Source of the DNA: Taudactylus pleione
Lineage: Eukaryota; Chordata; Amphibia; Anura; Myobatrachidae
Direction: 5' to 3'
Length of the DNA: 64,000 nucleotides
NCBI GenBank assembly: GCA_031769625.1
Contig: JAUIMM010000576.1
Location: 62,001-126,000 of the forward strand
In this document: piece after piece, positions 1-11,546 of the stretch
How positions within the stretch are numbered: the stretch's first letter is position 1
Layout of the letters: each line of letters starts with the position of its first letter
The notes under the pieces: generated by a model
The model's input: only the letters and a program-made list of their open reading frames with translations
The model's database searches: none
Told to the model about the DNA's origin: nothing
Program-made: the position numbers and the translations under genes

Positions 1-427
1 ACTAGCGTATTTGGAGCGCAAGGCAAGATGAAAAATGAAGGCTCCCGCCCCCCCTATGTATGCGGGCCAAAAAATGGGCGTGGTCGTATGTCACAAGGGG
101 CGAGGCCACTGAAAACGGGCGTGTCAACATGACACACCCCTTTGTCGTCACTCTGGGAACATTCCCTTCCATACCATATGCACCTTGATGCCCTGAGTAG
201 TAGTGCCCCTCTTGCAATGCCCACTGTAGTAGTGCCCCTTATGCAATGTCCCCAGTAGCAGTGCCCCCAGTAGTGCACCCTTATGCTGTGCCCCCCTATG
301 GAGGCCCCCAGTAGTGGTCCACCTTATGCAGATCCCCAGTAGTGCCCCCAGTAGTGATCCCCCCTATGCAGTGCACCTTATTCAGTGCCCACCAATAGTG
401 ATACAGTGCCCCCGGCCAGTAATGCAT
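1..427. repeat. hAT-like nonautonomous element, left part (fragment)
   Basis: From about 200 the sequence is a degenerate array of phrases such as CAGTGCCCCCAGTAGTG. The same array fills 40860-41490 and 11620-11760. In the complete copy at 40785-42278 it lies between the left terminus and a conserved block beginning near an ACTTACCTGAATCC motif, and the order is the same here. The left terminus of this copy is not visible, so it starts outside the window or is decayed. Positions 1-200 hold no other recognisable feature. Short open frames here are shadows of the repeat. Confidence 0.55.
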
Positions 428-2107
428 AACACCCACACACAGACATACACACAGACATACATACATACACACAGACATACATATAGACATACACACAGAC
501 ATACGTACATACACACAGACATACATACATACATACACACAGACATACACACAGACATACATACATACACACAGACATACATACAGACATACATACATAC
601 ACACAGACATACATACAGACACACAGACCATACATACATACACACAGACATACATACAGACACAGACATACATACATACACACAGACATACATACAGACA
701 TACATACATACACACAGACATACATACAGACACACAGACATACATACAGACACACAGACATACTTACATACACACAGACATACATACAGACATACACACA
801 GACCATACATACATACACACAGACATACATACATACACGCAGACATACATACATACACACAGACATACATACACACAGACATACATACATACACACAGAC
901 ATACATACAGACACACAGACATACACACAGACATACATACAGACACACAGACATACATACAGACATACAGACACACAGACATACTTACAGACACACAGAC
1001 ATACTTACATACAGACACACAGACATACATACAGACACTCAGACATACATACAGACACACAGACATACATACAGACACTCAGACATACATACAGACACTC
1101 AGACATACATACAGACACACAGACATACATACACACAGACACACAGACATACATACATACATACACACAGACATACACACAGACATACATACAGACACAC
1201 AGACATACACACAGACATACATACAGACACACAGACATACTTACATACACACAGACATACATACATACATACACACAGACCATACATACATACACACAGA
1301 CATACATACAGACACACATACATACATACAGACATACATACAGACATACATACAGACACACAGACATACACACAGACATACATACATACACACAGACCAT
1401 ACATACATACACACAGACATACATACATACAGACATACATACAGACACACAGACATACACACAGACACACATACATACACACAGACATACATACAGACAC
1501 ACAGACATACATACATACATACACACAGACATACATACAGACACACAGACATACACACAGACATACATACATACACACAGACATACTTACAGACACACAG
1601 ACATACATACAGATACACACAGACATACATACAGACACATACATACATACATACACACAGACATACTTACATACACACAGACATACTTACATACACACAG
1701 ACATACAGACAGACATACATACACACAGACATACATACAGACACACAGACATACATACATACACACAGATATACATACATACACTCAGACATACATACAT
1801 ACATACATACAGACATACATACAGACACACAGACCATACATACAGACATACATACATACACACAGACCATACATACATACACACAGACATACATACAGAC
1901 ATACTTACAGACACACAGACATACACACAGACCATACATACAGACCATACATACAGACCATACATACAGACACACAGACATACATACAGACACACAGACA
2001 TACATACAGACATACATACAGACATACATACACACAGACCATACATACAGACACACAGACATACATACAGACACACAGACATACTTACATACACACAGAC
2101 ATACACA
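428..2107. repeat. CAGACATA-type tetranucleotide microsatellite, 1.7 kb
   Basis: About 1.68 kb composed almost only of CATA and CAGA/CACA tetranucleotides (for example ACACACAGACATACATACAG). Longer composite motifs recur irregularly, with point variants such as CTTACA, CACTCA and GACCATA. It sits exactly where the complete hAT-like relative at 41490-41510 has a short ACACACAGACAACAAC stretch, so it probably grew from that seed inside the transposon. The unit lacks stops in several frames, which produces a spurious 603-residue plus-strand frame and many minus-strand frames; none is a gene. Confidence 0.95.
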
Positions 2108-2524
2108 AAACACTGGTTTACCTGAATCCCTGCTGCGCCCAGCGCTGTCTGCTCCTCCATCCTCCCGCTCGGTACTATGGAAAACGTCTCTCCCATCACC
2201 CACTGCATGAGTGAGCTCCCCCCCGGCTCTGGCAGTAGGCGCAGCAGCCAATGAGAGTCTGTCTGACGCTCATTGGCTGCTGAAACACACACATCGCCGC
2301 CAGGTAGTACGAGTGTGCTACCCAGCGCCGGCGGCTATGTGTGTGTAACCGTGTAGTGCGGACCGCACTCACTGCAGTCCGCACTACACTGACTGACTAG
2401 GGCGGACCTGTACCATGGCCACCGGTGCGTTTTCCCCCCCCCTCCCTTGCCACAGATCCCATGGCGCCCAGGGCACGAGCCCCAGCGCACCTGCCCATGT
2501 TACGCCACTAGATATGCGATACTG
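2108..2524 (-). mobile_element. hAT-like nonautonomous element, right part
   Basis: This is the block shared with 11810-12060 and 41520-41800: TTACCTGAATCCC, a CpG-rich stretch, GAGAGACGTC-like sequence (here diverged), GTGAGCTCC, then an inverted pair of CCAAT boxes (CAGCCAATGAGAGTCTG then CATTGGCTGCTG) at about 2244-2282. On the minus strand the order is CCAAT boxes, GC-rich stretch, then a splice-donor-like site. I infer that it derives from the promoter and first exon of an autonomous element. The terminal repeat is not certain; 2416-2524 is GC-rich and otherwise unrecognised. Confidence 0.45.
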
Positions 2525-2640
2525 TAGATAGATACATTTATGAGAGAGATAGATAGATAGAAAGACATGTATAAAATAGATATAGAGATAGATATGAGAT
2601 AGATACAGTAGATAGATAAATAGATATGAGATAGATAGAT
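2525..2640. repeat. GATA microsatellite
   Basis: Imperfect tandem GATA tetranucleotides with ATAGAGATAGATATGAGATA variants. A second tract of the same type lies at 3100-3225, on the other side of the CCCTAA-core element, which suggests the element may have inserted into one original GATA tract. Confidence 0.9.
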
Positions 2641-2649
2641 TGGAATGGG

Positions 2650-3095
2650 TATGAATTACCGCCAGACCAGAGCCCGGCGGATGAAATACTGACACCGGAA
2701 GGCCAGCCTAACCCTCCCCACCCCCTGCCAAACCCTCCCTTATGGGTGCCTAACCCTAACCTCCCCCCCATAGCCTCCCCCCAGGGTTGCCTAAACCCCC
2801 CACCCTGCACCCTAGCCCTCCCGGGGGGGTGCCTAAATCTAATCTCCCCCCGGTGGTGCCTGACACTAATCCCCCCTTCCCTTCTCTTATCCTAACCCTC
2901 CTCCCCCCCCCCCCCCCCCCACACGGCCATGTGCTCCCGACGCCTGGCTTCGGTATGCCGAGCATCGGGATTTCGGCATGGGGCTTATGATAGGCGACGG
3001 TATTTAGACGCCTATCATTATTAGTCCCATGCCGGGATTTCACTGTCGGGAAGCCGGCGGTCGGCATTTCGGCCGGTTTCCTGACTACATCACGA
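2650..3095. mobile_element. MITE-like element with CCCTAA-rich core
   Basis: The left part reads GCGGATGAAATACTGACACC. The right part (2940-3090) is rich in short inverted repeats of ATCGGGATTTCGGCAT / ATGCCGGGATTT and ends GGTTTCCTGACTACAT. The core (2705-2900) is GTGCCTAACCCTAACCTCCC-like degenerate sequence, followed by a homopolymer of about 18 C at 2903-2920. The reverse complement of the right end (ATGTAGTCAGGA) matches the left edge of the array at 53692, so both belong to one family. No transposase is present. Confidence 0.5.
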
Positions 3096-3099
3096 TAGA

Positions 3100-3230
3100 T
3101 GATGGATGGATAGATAGATAGATACTGTATGAGATAGATAGATATTAGATAAATAGATAGATAGATAGATATGAGATAGATAGATACTGTATGAGATAGA
3201 TAGATAGATAATATATATTAGATAGAAGAG
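3100..3230. repeat. GATA microsatellite
   Basis: Tandem GATA with GATACTGTATGAGATAGATA variants, changing to an AT-rich ATATATATTAGATAG tail. It mirrors the tract at 2525-2640. Confidence 0.9.
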
Positions 3231-4491
3231 ATTGACATATATATACATACACAACACACATGTGTACCCCTGAAGAGATGTGCTGCAGGGGCTGTTATGC
3301 AGCAATGAAGCGGTATATAGAATGTGCCCCCCAGCACTTTCTCTGAAGACCCCGTTTCTAGGTCATCTCTCCCTGTGTCAGTGGAATTGAGAAAATTAAA
3401 CTTTGCTCTTAATTGCAGTTTCTTGCCTCCCATTTGTATTAACCACCTCCAGATACAATTTCACAAATCCATCACTTACCAGGAGAAGTGTCAGCGCGCT
3501 GAATTTGCATTCTGCGAGATGAAAAGGTGAAACGTGTCACTGGCAATTATACTCTGGTGATTTGTGATCAATTCTAGAGTTATAAATGGCAATTAACTGA
3601 CAGGAGGACAAAAAGAATTGACCTTGAGTGTATTTCAGTGTATATGCACAAAGCATGTTATTAAGAATAACAGCGGAGGCGCCTTTCATTCCTCGTTCTC
3701 TCCTGAGTACTTTAGCGCTGATAACACTAATGATCTGTTGGAGAGTGACACAGATAAACCATTTATGGCGGTAATGGATTTTGTCACAGGCCTCCACAAG
3801 TACTAATGGAAAAGGACGTTTTCTAGTAAAGTGACAAGAGTGTTGTGCTGACCATACAGTATGTGGCGATGTGGCCCAGTGTCGCGGCAGCTATACCGGA
3901 AAAGCTACCGGGACACTGGATAATAGGCCGATTGGTATCGGTCAGATCATTATTGGCAATATTGGTGAATGACTGTTATTAACCTGTGTATCCTACTATC
4001 TTCCTACCACACTGACCGGCCCCAGTGGCCCTAGAAGGGATCTGACCTCTCCACCCAGGGGGTTAAATGGACCTGGTCCAGTTTCGTCATCGGTGTGGGT
4101 GTAGATATTGACCATGTGCACCATCGTTTGTGTCACTGACCGATGTATAGAGACCTTTGTGAAGAGCCAACATCTCTTTATATCCTTGTACTAAGGGACT
4201 TATATATTTCTCTTATAAAGGATTTATGTTTCTCTTTACAGTATGTATTAGTCTTTTATATATATTAAAGGATAGATCCACTTAATTTCCATGTACTATT
4301 TCCTCAGCCTGATTTGCATTTTTGCTAATTTCATTTTGCAACATCACTGATACATTTTATGAATGAACTTATTTGATACAATGTATTGCAGTTCATTCAC
4401 ACCCCACATGCAGTCTGTATACAAGTAGCCAATCATGTTGTACGTTCCCCGTTATGAGAAGAGCCTGTCATTGCCTGATGCTGGTCACCGC
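3231..4491. other. Single-copy DNA, no gene; possible conserved noncoding island 3330-3800
   Basis: No convincing exon, RNA gene or repeat. The 3330-3800 part is free of low complexity and repeats and contains AT-rich homeobox-like words (GGCAATTAACTGACAGG, CTTAATTGCAG, GTTATTAAGAATAACAG). That is the look of vertebrate conserved noncoding elements, but conservation cannot be measured here. The short frames of 60-90 residues on both strands lack protein character. Confidence 0.25.
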
Positions 4492-5110
4492 CAGGGCCGG
4501 AGTAAGGGTCACATAGGTCTGCCGCTGAAAATGATCAAGGGCCTACTGTGAAAAATTGTTAGGGGTGTGGTCAGTGCTATGTGGGTGTGGCCTGCGCTGT
4601 GTGGGATTGGTCTGTTCTGTGTGGGTGTGGCCTGTGCTGTGTGGCTCTGACCAATGCTGTGTGGGATTGGACTGTGCTGTGTGGGTGTGGCCTGTGCTGT
4701 GTGGGATTGGTCTGTTCTGTGTGGGTGTGGCCGGTGCTGTGTGGCTATGACCAGTGCTGTGTGTGATTGGTCTGTTGTGTGTGGGTGTGGCTGTGCTGTG
4801 TGGCTTTGGCCAGTGCTGTATGGGATTGGTCAGTTCTGTGTGAGTGTGGCCTGTGCTGTGTGGCTTTGACCAGTGCTGTGTGGGATTGGTCAGTTCTGTG
4901 TGGGCGTGGCCTGTGCTGTATGGCTGTGACCAGTGCTGTGTGTGATTGGGCTGTTCTGTATGGGTGTGGCCTATGCTGTGTGGCTTTGACCAGTGCTGTG
5001 TGGGATTGGTCAGTTCTGTGTGGGTGTGGCCTGTGCCGTCTGGCTGTGACCAGTGCTGTGTGGGATTGGTCAGTTCTGTGTGGGTGTGGTCAGTGCTGTG
5101 TGAACGCCTC
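4492..5110. repeat. hAT left end followed by GTGCTGTGTGG minisatellite
   Basis: It starts with CAGGGCCGGAGTAAGGGTCA, closely matching the left end of the complete hAT copies at 54346 and 55474 (CAGGGCCGGACTGAGGGCC), followed by the same TGAAAATNANCAAGG region. From about 4556 the body becomes an imperfect minisatellite with phrases GTGCTGTGTGG, GATTGGTCTGTTCTGTGTGG and GTGTGGCC, in units of about 30-35 bp grouped into longer blocks. The copies at 54346 and 55474 carry only about two such phrases, so the array is an expansion inside this copy. No right terminus (TCTGGCCCTG) is seen. Overlapping frames on both strands are artefacts. Confidence 0.7.
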
Positions 5111-5181
5111 CCTCTGACCGGCCACACCTCTCTCCCATATTCTCTATTCAGTATGTAGGGAAAGTGAAGGTTTGGAAATAT

Positions 5182-5780
5182 GGCCCTCATTCAGAGCCGT
5201 TCGCTATTTGCGTTCGTTCGTTCAAAAACAAGGGGTGGCTATGCAAATGATTCGTTCGCACATTGCAGTCTGTTCACACCTCTAAGTCTGAACGAGCGAG
5301 CAAAACATACGCTCTTTTATTTCTTAAAAACACCCCCTGGCCGCTCGCACCATACGTCATGTCCGCTATTTATTAGATTAAGCGAGTACATCGCCCAGCG
5401 TATGAACTGCTCGCTATTCTTGTGGTTGGTTTTTTCAACCACTATTTTGCGAGCAGTTCTGAGTTAAAAAAAAACAAGTGACGTGGTCATTGACGCTGCT
5501 GTATTAATTATGCACACCCATAAAACGCCCGTTTTGACCTTTAAGCACGCCTGCGAACGGATCTCCACTCCCCGTTTTCAAGCACCTTCCCCTGTTACCA
5601 CCCACATACGCCTCATTCTGTCACTCAAAATAGCAGGCACTCGCTATATTGCGTACAAATGATTTTCGGCCGCACTGACTGGTTCGCGCATGCGTACTAA
5701 AAACCGTACGCATGCGCAGATGTGCGAACATCGCTCGGAACGAGCGTACTGCCGCTAGCGACTGGCTCTGAATGAGGGCC
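5182..5780. mobile_element. PIF/Harbinger-like MITE, A type (599 bp)
   Basis: Terminal inverted repeat GGCCCTCATTCAGAGCC at both ends, flanked by TAT target duplications at 5179-5181 and 5781-5783. Three-base duplications fit PIF/Harbinger. The same 594-602 bp type recurs at 13917, 38613, 57207 and 62075, with shared inner words (ATGCAAATGA, GAACGAGCGAGC, TGGCCGCTCGCA, TGCGCATGCG). It has no transposase; the 95-residue frame inside is a shadow. Confidence 0.85.
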
Positions 5781-5783
5781 TAT

Positions 5784-6676
5784 GTCCCAAAAATCCTGGC
5801 TGATCATGGCAATCCCTAAAAATCAGGACTAGCATGATGAAACCTGGTGAGCTGAGACGTAACTCATATCAGGCCACATAAATGTGCAGCCTCAATATCG
5901 GAGAGTCCCATGGGGGCCAAAAAGAATGAGAAACAGAACATTAAATCTCTCACTCTGAATTCACATTTCGTACCTTGTTGCTGACTCCCCAGTAACCCTG
6001 ACCTGCTGCCCGCCTGGTGCACTGTCTGTCATTAGAGTAAATGCATTTATTATGAGGATTATTGCGTGTAGCTGCTAATGATAAATGGTATAAACCTATA
6101 TAAGCACTTACTGATAAATATACCACTGTAATCTCTGATGACAAATTCTAGGTACATGTTACCCACAGTGAGGAATAACCTTTGCTCTTAATCAACTCAG
6201 TGAATTATCTGACCTCCTGCCCTCAGCATAGGGAAGGACCACTATAAAGGAAAGGGTCCCCAGCACTTAGGAGGTGTGAATATAAAAATGAACAATAAAC
6301 TATATATAAACACAGCCGCTGCTGACGTCCAAAAATAAGACACAGACTAATAGAATAAAGACCTTTATTCCATATGTACCTGATCTTCTGATGGGAAATG
6401 GAGGGTGGGGTGGGAGTTGTATTGGAGCATTTCCCAATCCCTTGATCGCCTGTAATTACTCCTATGTGTATTTTCCTTCATACAGGGGGGACATGATGGA
6501 AGCTGGAGTCCTGGAGCCCGGGGACGGATTGGGTGCTGGGGGGTAAGTCACTGGTGATCAGAACACTGTGATGTCATTATTACTTCAGATGTATCACTGC
6601 AGCATCCTCCTTATAGGGTGTAATCATTCTATATCCTGATTTCTGATTGGCCATAGTTGTTGTTGATGAATGTATG
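5784..6676. other. Single-copy DNA, nothing recognised
   Basis: No gene, repeat or RNA is recognised. A-rich and AT-rich sequence dominates 6290-6370. A short G-rich stretch with a TTGGGTGCTGGGGGGTAAGT donor-like word occurs near 6528-6547, but no exon can be supported around it. Confidence 0.3.
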
Positions 6677-7041
6677 CAGGGCCGTAGAGATCCGCCCCGG
6701 GGGGAGGGAGCGGGGTCTAATCCTGGGAGGCGTCGCCATGCCCACTTAGAAAAAAAAAAAGTATTTGCAGCGCCACGAAGCAGGACGCTTTGAGCCCCTC
6801 ATCCTGGTGCAAATCCATGTGGGGGATGCGATAAGTGTGATTGCTCCCCCCCCCCACAGGCAGATGGGAGGAGGCTGATGCTGTTGCTGCTCAGCGGCAG
6901 TGAGCAGTCTCCCTGATCTCACACTGCAGCACAGCACACAGCAGCGTGTATGGGGCAACTAACAGGTAAGAGGGAGAGGGGGGCGCCGTCTGACCCGGGC
7001 CCAGGTAATTAGTACCCGCTCCCCTTCTCTCGGCACCCCTG
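6677..7041. mobile_element. hAT-like MITE (365 bp)
   Basis: The left end CAGGGCCGTAGAGA and the right end (reverse complement CAGGGGTGCCGAGAGA) form imperfect inverted repeats of hAT type. The flanking octamers AATGTATG and GGTATATG agree at 5 of 8 bases, compatible with an old 8-bp duplication. The interior contains a run of 10 A and a run of 10 C; no coding capacity. Confidence 0.65.
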
Positions 7042-7771
7042 GGTATATGGGTGACTCTTCCATTGTTTGTCTAATTGCTAATATATTTGGGGAACTACAG
7101 TCTCTGCAGAACAAGACATTAGGCTGACTGTACCCTTATGGGACTGTGGCACTTTGCCCTTACCCACTGTGCTGCCATTATATGCTGATCCAAGCTTGCT
7201 GTACTCTGGTGACTTTGAGCACTGACTAAGGGCCTGATTCAGAGGTGGCGCCGAATTTGTACACAGCGGCTGTGCGAAAATGTGCAAATGTCGTAGCCAC
7301 CGGAGGCATCGCAAGCGTGACTGCAAAGATGCATCACCGGACGCAGATCAGCCGATTATCAGACGTAAGCCTATGGTCGCACAGAATGGCAGCTATATAT
7401 AACTATACTAGTAAATAAATTGACCTGCAGCGTTTACACCCTCCCGTCCCATTATACAAGACCCCCGTTCCCATCCCTCTACCGTCCCGTCACTGCAGCA
7501 CGCGCATGCACATCACCGCTATCGCGCACGGCACGCAGTGGTCGCTGGGGCACATGCTGTGCAACTTATGTGTGTAGTGTCCATGCGCGTGCCCTAGCCG
7601 CCATTAGGTCATCAGGCAAAACGTGATGACTTCATTTTTATCAGGCTACAATTTTATTCTAATAGATGAGTATAATCCCCATCAGGTCTCCCTCTGTGTA
7701 TGTCCTGCGTGTAGAAGACTATGGAGAAATTGTAATGAAGAACAATTTTGGCATCTAAATCTCCAGATATA
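7042..7771. other. Single-copy DNA with a possible Harbinger-like left end at 7230
   Basis: TAA followed by GGGCCTGATTCAGAGGTGGC at 7227-7249 resembles the left terminus of the Harbinger MITE families here, but no matching right end is found, so it is at best a truncated copy. The rest shows no gene. Confidence 0.35.
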
Positions 7772-8309
7772 GGCGCTGATTCAGACCCACTCGCGAGTGG
7801 CTGTCCGCTCGCAAGTGGGTCGATGGTCTGCACTGAGCATGCGCACGACGGAGGGAGCTCCGTCGTGCGCATGCGCCAGACGCGACGAGCGAAGGACTTT
7901 CCTTCGCTCGTTGTGTCTGATCAAAGGGGGCGTGCTGTCGATGTTGATTGACAGCACGCCCCCTTTGGTGGGCGTGCCTCCCTGACGGGGGCGTTCCCAA
8001 GGGAACGCCTACCGTCAGAAGCCGGCCCACTGACATCACTAGTGATGTCAGTGGGAGTGATTTTGGCTCTGATAGAGCCAAAATCACTCCGGGCCTTGCG
8101 GTTGAAAACCTCAACCGCAGGCTCCGGCTCGCAGTGGCGATGGTCGCGATGGTCAAGACCATCGCGGCCATCAAACTGCACGCTCATATAGGCTGTGGGT
8201 GGTGACCCACAGCTATACGAGCGTCCAGGAGGACGCTCCATAATTATGGAGGGCGGCCCTCAATCAGAGCGTGCGCTCTGCTCAGAGCTTACGGCTCTGA
8301 ATGAGGGCC
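7772..8309 (-). mobile_element. Harbinger-like hairpin-chain MITE, B type (538 bp)
   Basis: Ends GGCGCTGATTCAGA and TCTGAATGAGGGCC, flanked by ATA at 7769-7771 and 8310-8312. Like the copies at 30525, 31108, 32108 and 33176 it is a series of adjacent hairpins. A perfect 30-bp palindrome lies at 8026-8055 (core CATCACTAGTGATG), next to a GAGTGATTTTGGCTCT / AGAGCCAAAATCACTC hairpin and a long hairpin around GGGGGCGTGCTGTC. It lies in the opposite orientation to the 30525 copy. Short frames inside are shadows. Confidence 0.85.
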
Positions 8310-8312
8310 ATA

Positions 8313-9126
8313 GTGTCCAGCCTCAGCCAAAGTGCAAATTGCGGGTGATGTGCGATGAATTGCTACAGGTTTGTAAGGCTAAAATCAAATGCGATATGAT
8401 CCAAATACCCCCCGGAAACTGGCTCTAGCAGGCGAAATGGCGACACATGAGGAATTTGTGTCTATCCGGTTCTGGCGGTGCTGCCGGCTTACACCGATAT
8501 TAGCAGCCGGTTGGTCTGCAGACCCTTCTCCTGTGTTATGCTGCACTTTGAATGAATGCACTGATGCTCTTTGCTGACGTCGATATTCCCTCTGATCTCC
8601 ATCTTAGCCCCCGTGACTCCAGCAGCCGCGCTGTTCTGGCCACTGAGGCTCCCTAATTACACTGCACAACAATGAAAATGTTTCCGATGTGAAAATAGTT
8701 ACTTCTAATTGATGTCAGCATGCAGAGAATGAATATGACATGTAAAACTCTCAGTTAGCTCTGAGTTCTGAGATATAGCCCATGTATGACGATGTTGGGG
8801 TATTCCTAGTGACATGGGCAGAATGGAGAGAATCTCACCAGCAATCTGCGTTCCGCGCAGAGGGGGCGGGGCCTAATGACCCAATTAAATGAATCAGTTA
8901 TTTGTCCCCTCCCCTTTTCAAATATATGCGATTCACGGGATTAACCACACATGATAACTGTGGTGCACTGAGTGACAGCATAGGGAGCGATTCCACCAAG
9001 ACATCTCAGCAATGGAACAAAGATATCAGGGTAGGTGACAGTGACAAGAGATGCCCCAGAGGAGGAGTACAAGCGACAAGCAAAGAGAAAGCACCCCCAT
9101 GAATAGGCCACTATATTACATAGTAC
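8313..9126. other. Single-copy DNA, no gene; possible conserved noncoding segment 8620-8770
   Basis: No gene or repeat identified. 8650-8770 has AT-rich, non-repetitive sequence with CCCTAATTACACTG and TTCTAATTGATGTCAGC, which resembles developmental enhancer-type DNA by appearance only. Confidence 0.2.
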
Positions 9127-9667
9127 TTTCCTATGCTGTATGTATGTTTCCTATGCTGTATGTTTGTTTCCTATGCTGTATGTTTCCTATGATGTATGTT
9201 TGTTTCCTATGCTGTATGTTTGTTTCCTATGTTGTATGTTTGTTTCGTATGCTGTATGTTTGTTTCCTATGCTGTATGTTTGTTTCGTATGCTGTATGTT
9301 TGTTTCGTATGCTGTATGTTTGTTTCCTATGCTGTATGTTTGTTTCGTATGCTGTATGTTTGTTTCCTATGCTGTATGTTTGTTTCGTATGCTGTATGTT
9401 TGTTTCCTATGCTGTATGTTTGTTTCCTATGCTGTATGTTTGTTTCCTATGCTGTATGTTTTTTTCTTATGCTGTATGTTTGTTTCGTATGCTGTATGTT
9501 TGTTTCCTATGCTGTATATTTGTTTCGTATGCTGTATGTTTGTTTCCTATGCTGTATGTTTGTTTCCTATGCTGTATATTTATTTCGTATGCTGTATGTT
9601 TGTTTCGTATGCTGTATGTTTGTTTCCTATGCTGTATGTTTGTTTCCTATGCTGTATGTTTGTTTCG
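9127..9667. repeat. 20-bp minisatellite
   Basis: About 27 units of TTTCCTATGCTGTATGTTTG with a frequent C-to-G variant (TTTCGTATG). The period is exactly 20 bp, so all three plus frames read the same 20-residue cycle rotated, giving three overlapping stop-free frames of 163-230 residues. These are arithmetic artefacts of a stop-free unit whose length is not a multiple of three. Confidence 0.97.
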
Positions 9668-11264
9668 GTTTGTGTTCTTATTTGTGATTGAATTAAAACA
9701 ACTGTTATTTATTTTCTATCAAGAAAATATCAGATTATTTTAAAATAGCTTTTCACTATGACTATATTACTAATGTACATACAGTATAGTGCAAGTAGTG
9801 TAGCTCAAAAAAATAGAGCTAGTAAAAACATTCTGAAATCATTTTAGTTTTTCTTGACCTCAAATTAGTAATGTATGACTATCTTTAGAAAGGAAACAAA
9901 TTAAAAGTATTAATTTGTTGTACAGTGTTATAATCAACCAGGGCCGGCAAGTATTTTTGCACCCTGCTGGGATGATATTGGTTTTAGAAACCTGTGAGCC
10001 CTGGCTGTAAATATGCTTGGTGCCCCCCTTGCCCTCTTGCCCAGGTGTTTGTTTTCTGTCCATTTCCTGCCTTTATATTATTTATTCATATTCAGGCATC
10101 TGGTGCATCAGACATTTCACTTTCAAGCTGAACAAGAGGCCAATCCGCCATGTTTGCAAAGTGTCCAAAGTTTCCTTTCTCCTTAAGCATAAAATGTAAA
10201 TCTAACAATTCCTGTGGTTCCAAACGACTTTCACACAAACTTTGTGGTAAATGAATGTAGCTTAAAGTATAGTAATTTAACAAGAAGGGTCCAGACCTGG
10301 TTGAATGAGACACATTTTTAACGCGGCCGTCACAATCTATCTCAGACAAGCAGATAGCATCTTTTGTGAGGAGAGGTAGAAAAAAAAGAAACATTAGGAA
10401 ATAAAGATCAGCCTGAACAAGTGAGAGACGCTGAGGAGTGTGTCAGAATATAAATAAAGCTACTGACTGCGAAATCCATTTTCTCCTTGGATGATTTTCA
10501 CTTGGAACACATTGCAACTCCGAAGACGCTGAGTACCAATCACAAGGAGCGGCGAGATTGATTATTGTAATGGCGCTTATGAATGCGGCCGCTGCTGATG
10601 AATGGGGTTGTACCGCGTGCATCTAGTCCATCTGTGATTAAACACTTTAAGATATAGATGTCTGCTCGCCGCGTCCTCTAAATGAATTAGCGAGTTGCGG
10701 CTCTGCGGCTCACCTTGATTATTAAACGTTTGAGGACAGCTTTTCATTTGATGTCTTTGCTGCTTGGGAAAATTAAGTCCAGTCTGCCGGAAAATTATAA
10801 GATATATATTAATTATATACTAATCAGCTAAGGCCCTGCAGAGCGTCTTTAAATTAAATATATATGAAGGGACACTGTGCTGAAACACTTTATTCAAAGG
10901 AAAAAATACAAGTTACTCTTTTACCAAAAAAGAAAGGATGACCCAATATTTTATACGCTGATCATTATTACTGACATGTAGTATGCTGCAGAACTGTAAT
11001 ATTAGAATGCCAGACTTTTTGGACTGAAAGGGAAGTTCATGGGCCAAGAAGGGGGCTGTGTGATGATGGTGAACAGACAGGTAATCCAGGAGGGTGGCCT
11101 CCAATAGTGGGAGTCTAGGAGGGCTACCGGAAATTCTCAAGTCTCTCTGACATGCCGGTAGGGTAGGCAAACAAGTACAGTAGGTCGCCCACTGTGGAGA
11201 AAACTTACAACTTTAGAAAATCACAATCTTAACTTTTTTTCTTTGGTCTCCCTTTGGCTAGTAC
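9668..11264. other. Single-copy DNA, no gene; short hAT end at 9939; conserved-looking island 10090-10870
   Basis: CAGGGCCGGCAAGT at 9939 looks like an isolated hAT left terminus. 10090-10400 and 10440-10870 are complex, non-repetitive and rich in homeodomain-type words (ATTGATTATTGTAATGG, CTTGATTATTAAACG, ATTAATTATATACTAATCAG), again resembling conserved noncoding DNA. 10400-10430 is A-rich. No exon can be defended. Confidence 0.25.
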
Positions 11265-11538
11265 AGTGGTTCCCAAACCATTTGGAATCACGGCACCCTA
11301 GAGTATCAGCATTGTTTTCATGGCACCCCGGGCCAAGAGTTTATTAAAAAATTCAGAATAAAATGTAGTAAAGTAAATTGTGTCATCCTTATGTTCACTT
11401 ATGTGGTGGGGGACAGGTTTGTGCTTCTGTTTACATTATATTGACCATAAATAATTTGATTTAGTGCTGGATCACCAACCTAAGGCACCCCTGCAAGTGT
11501 CCCGAGGCACCCCAGAGTGCGAGGAGGCACTTTCAGCA
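11265..11538. mobile_element. Fragment of CAGTGGTTCCCAAACC-type hAT repeat
   Basis: It begins CAGTGGTTCCCAAACCATTT, a terminus typical of vertebrate hAT repeats, and contains repeated GGCACCCC words. It runs up to the insertion site of the younger hAT element at 11547. The right end beyond 12214 is not recognised, so it is only partly defined. Confidence 0.45.
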
Positions 11539-11546
11539 CCTCTCAC

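Noticed and set aside
314..2125. 603-residue plus-strand open frame of His/Thr-rich repeats
   Set aside because: It is the CAGACATA microsatellite read in a frame without stops; all other frames, on both strands, show similar artefacts.
5180..5467. 95-residue plus frame starting at 5180
   Set aside because: It coincides with the left part of an A-type MITE; related frames occur reversed in other copies at 38656-39072 and 62382-62804.
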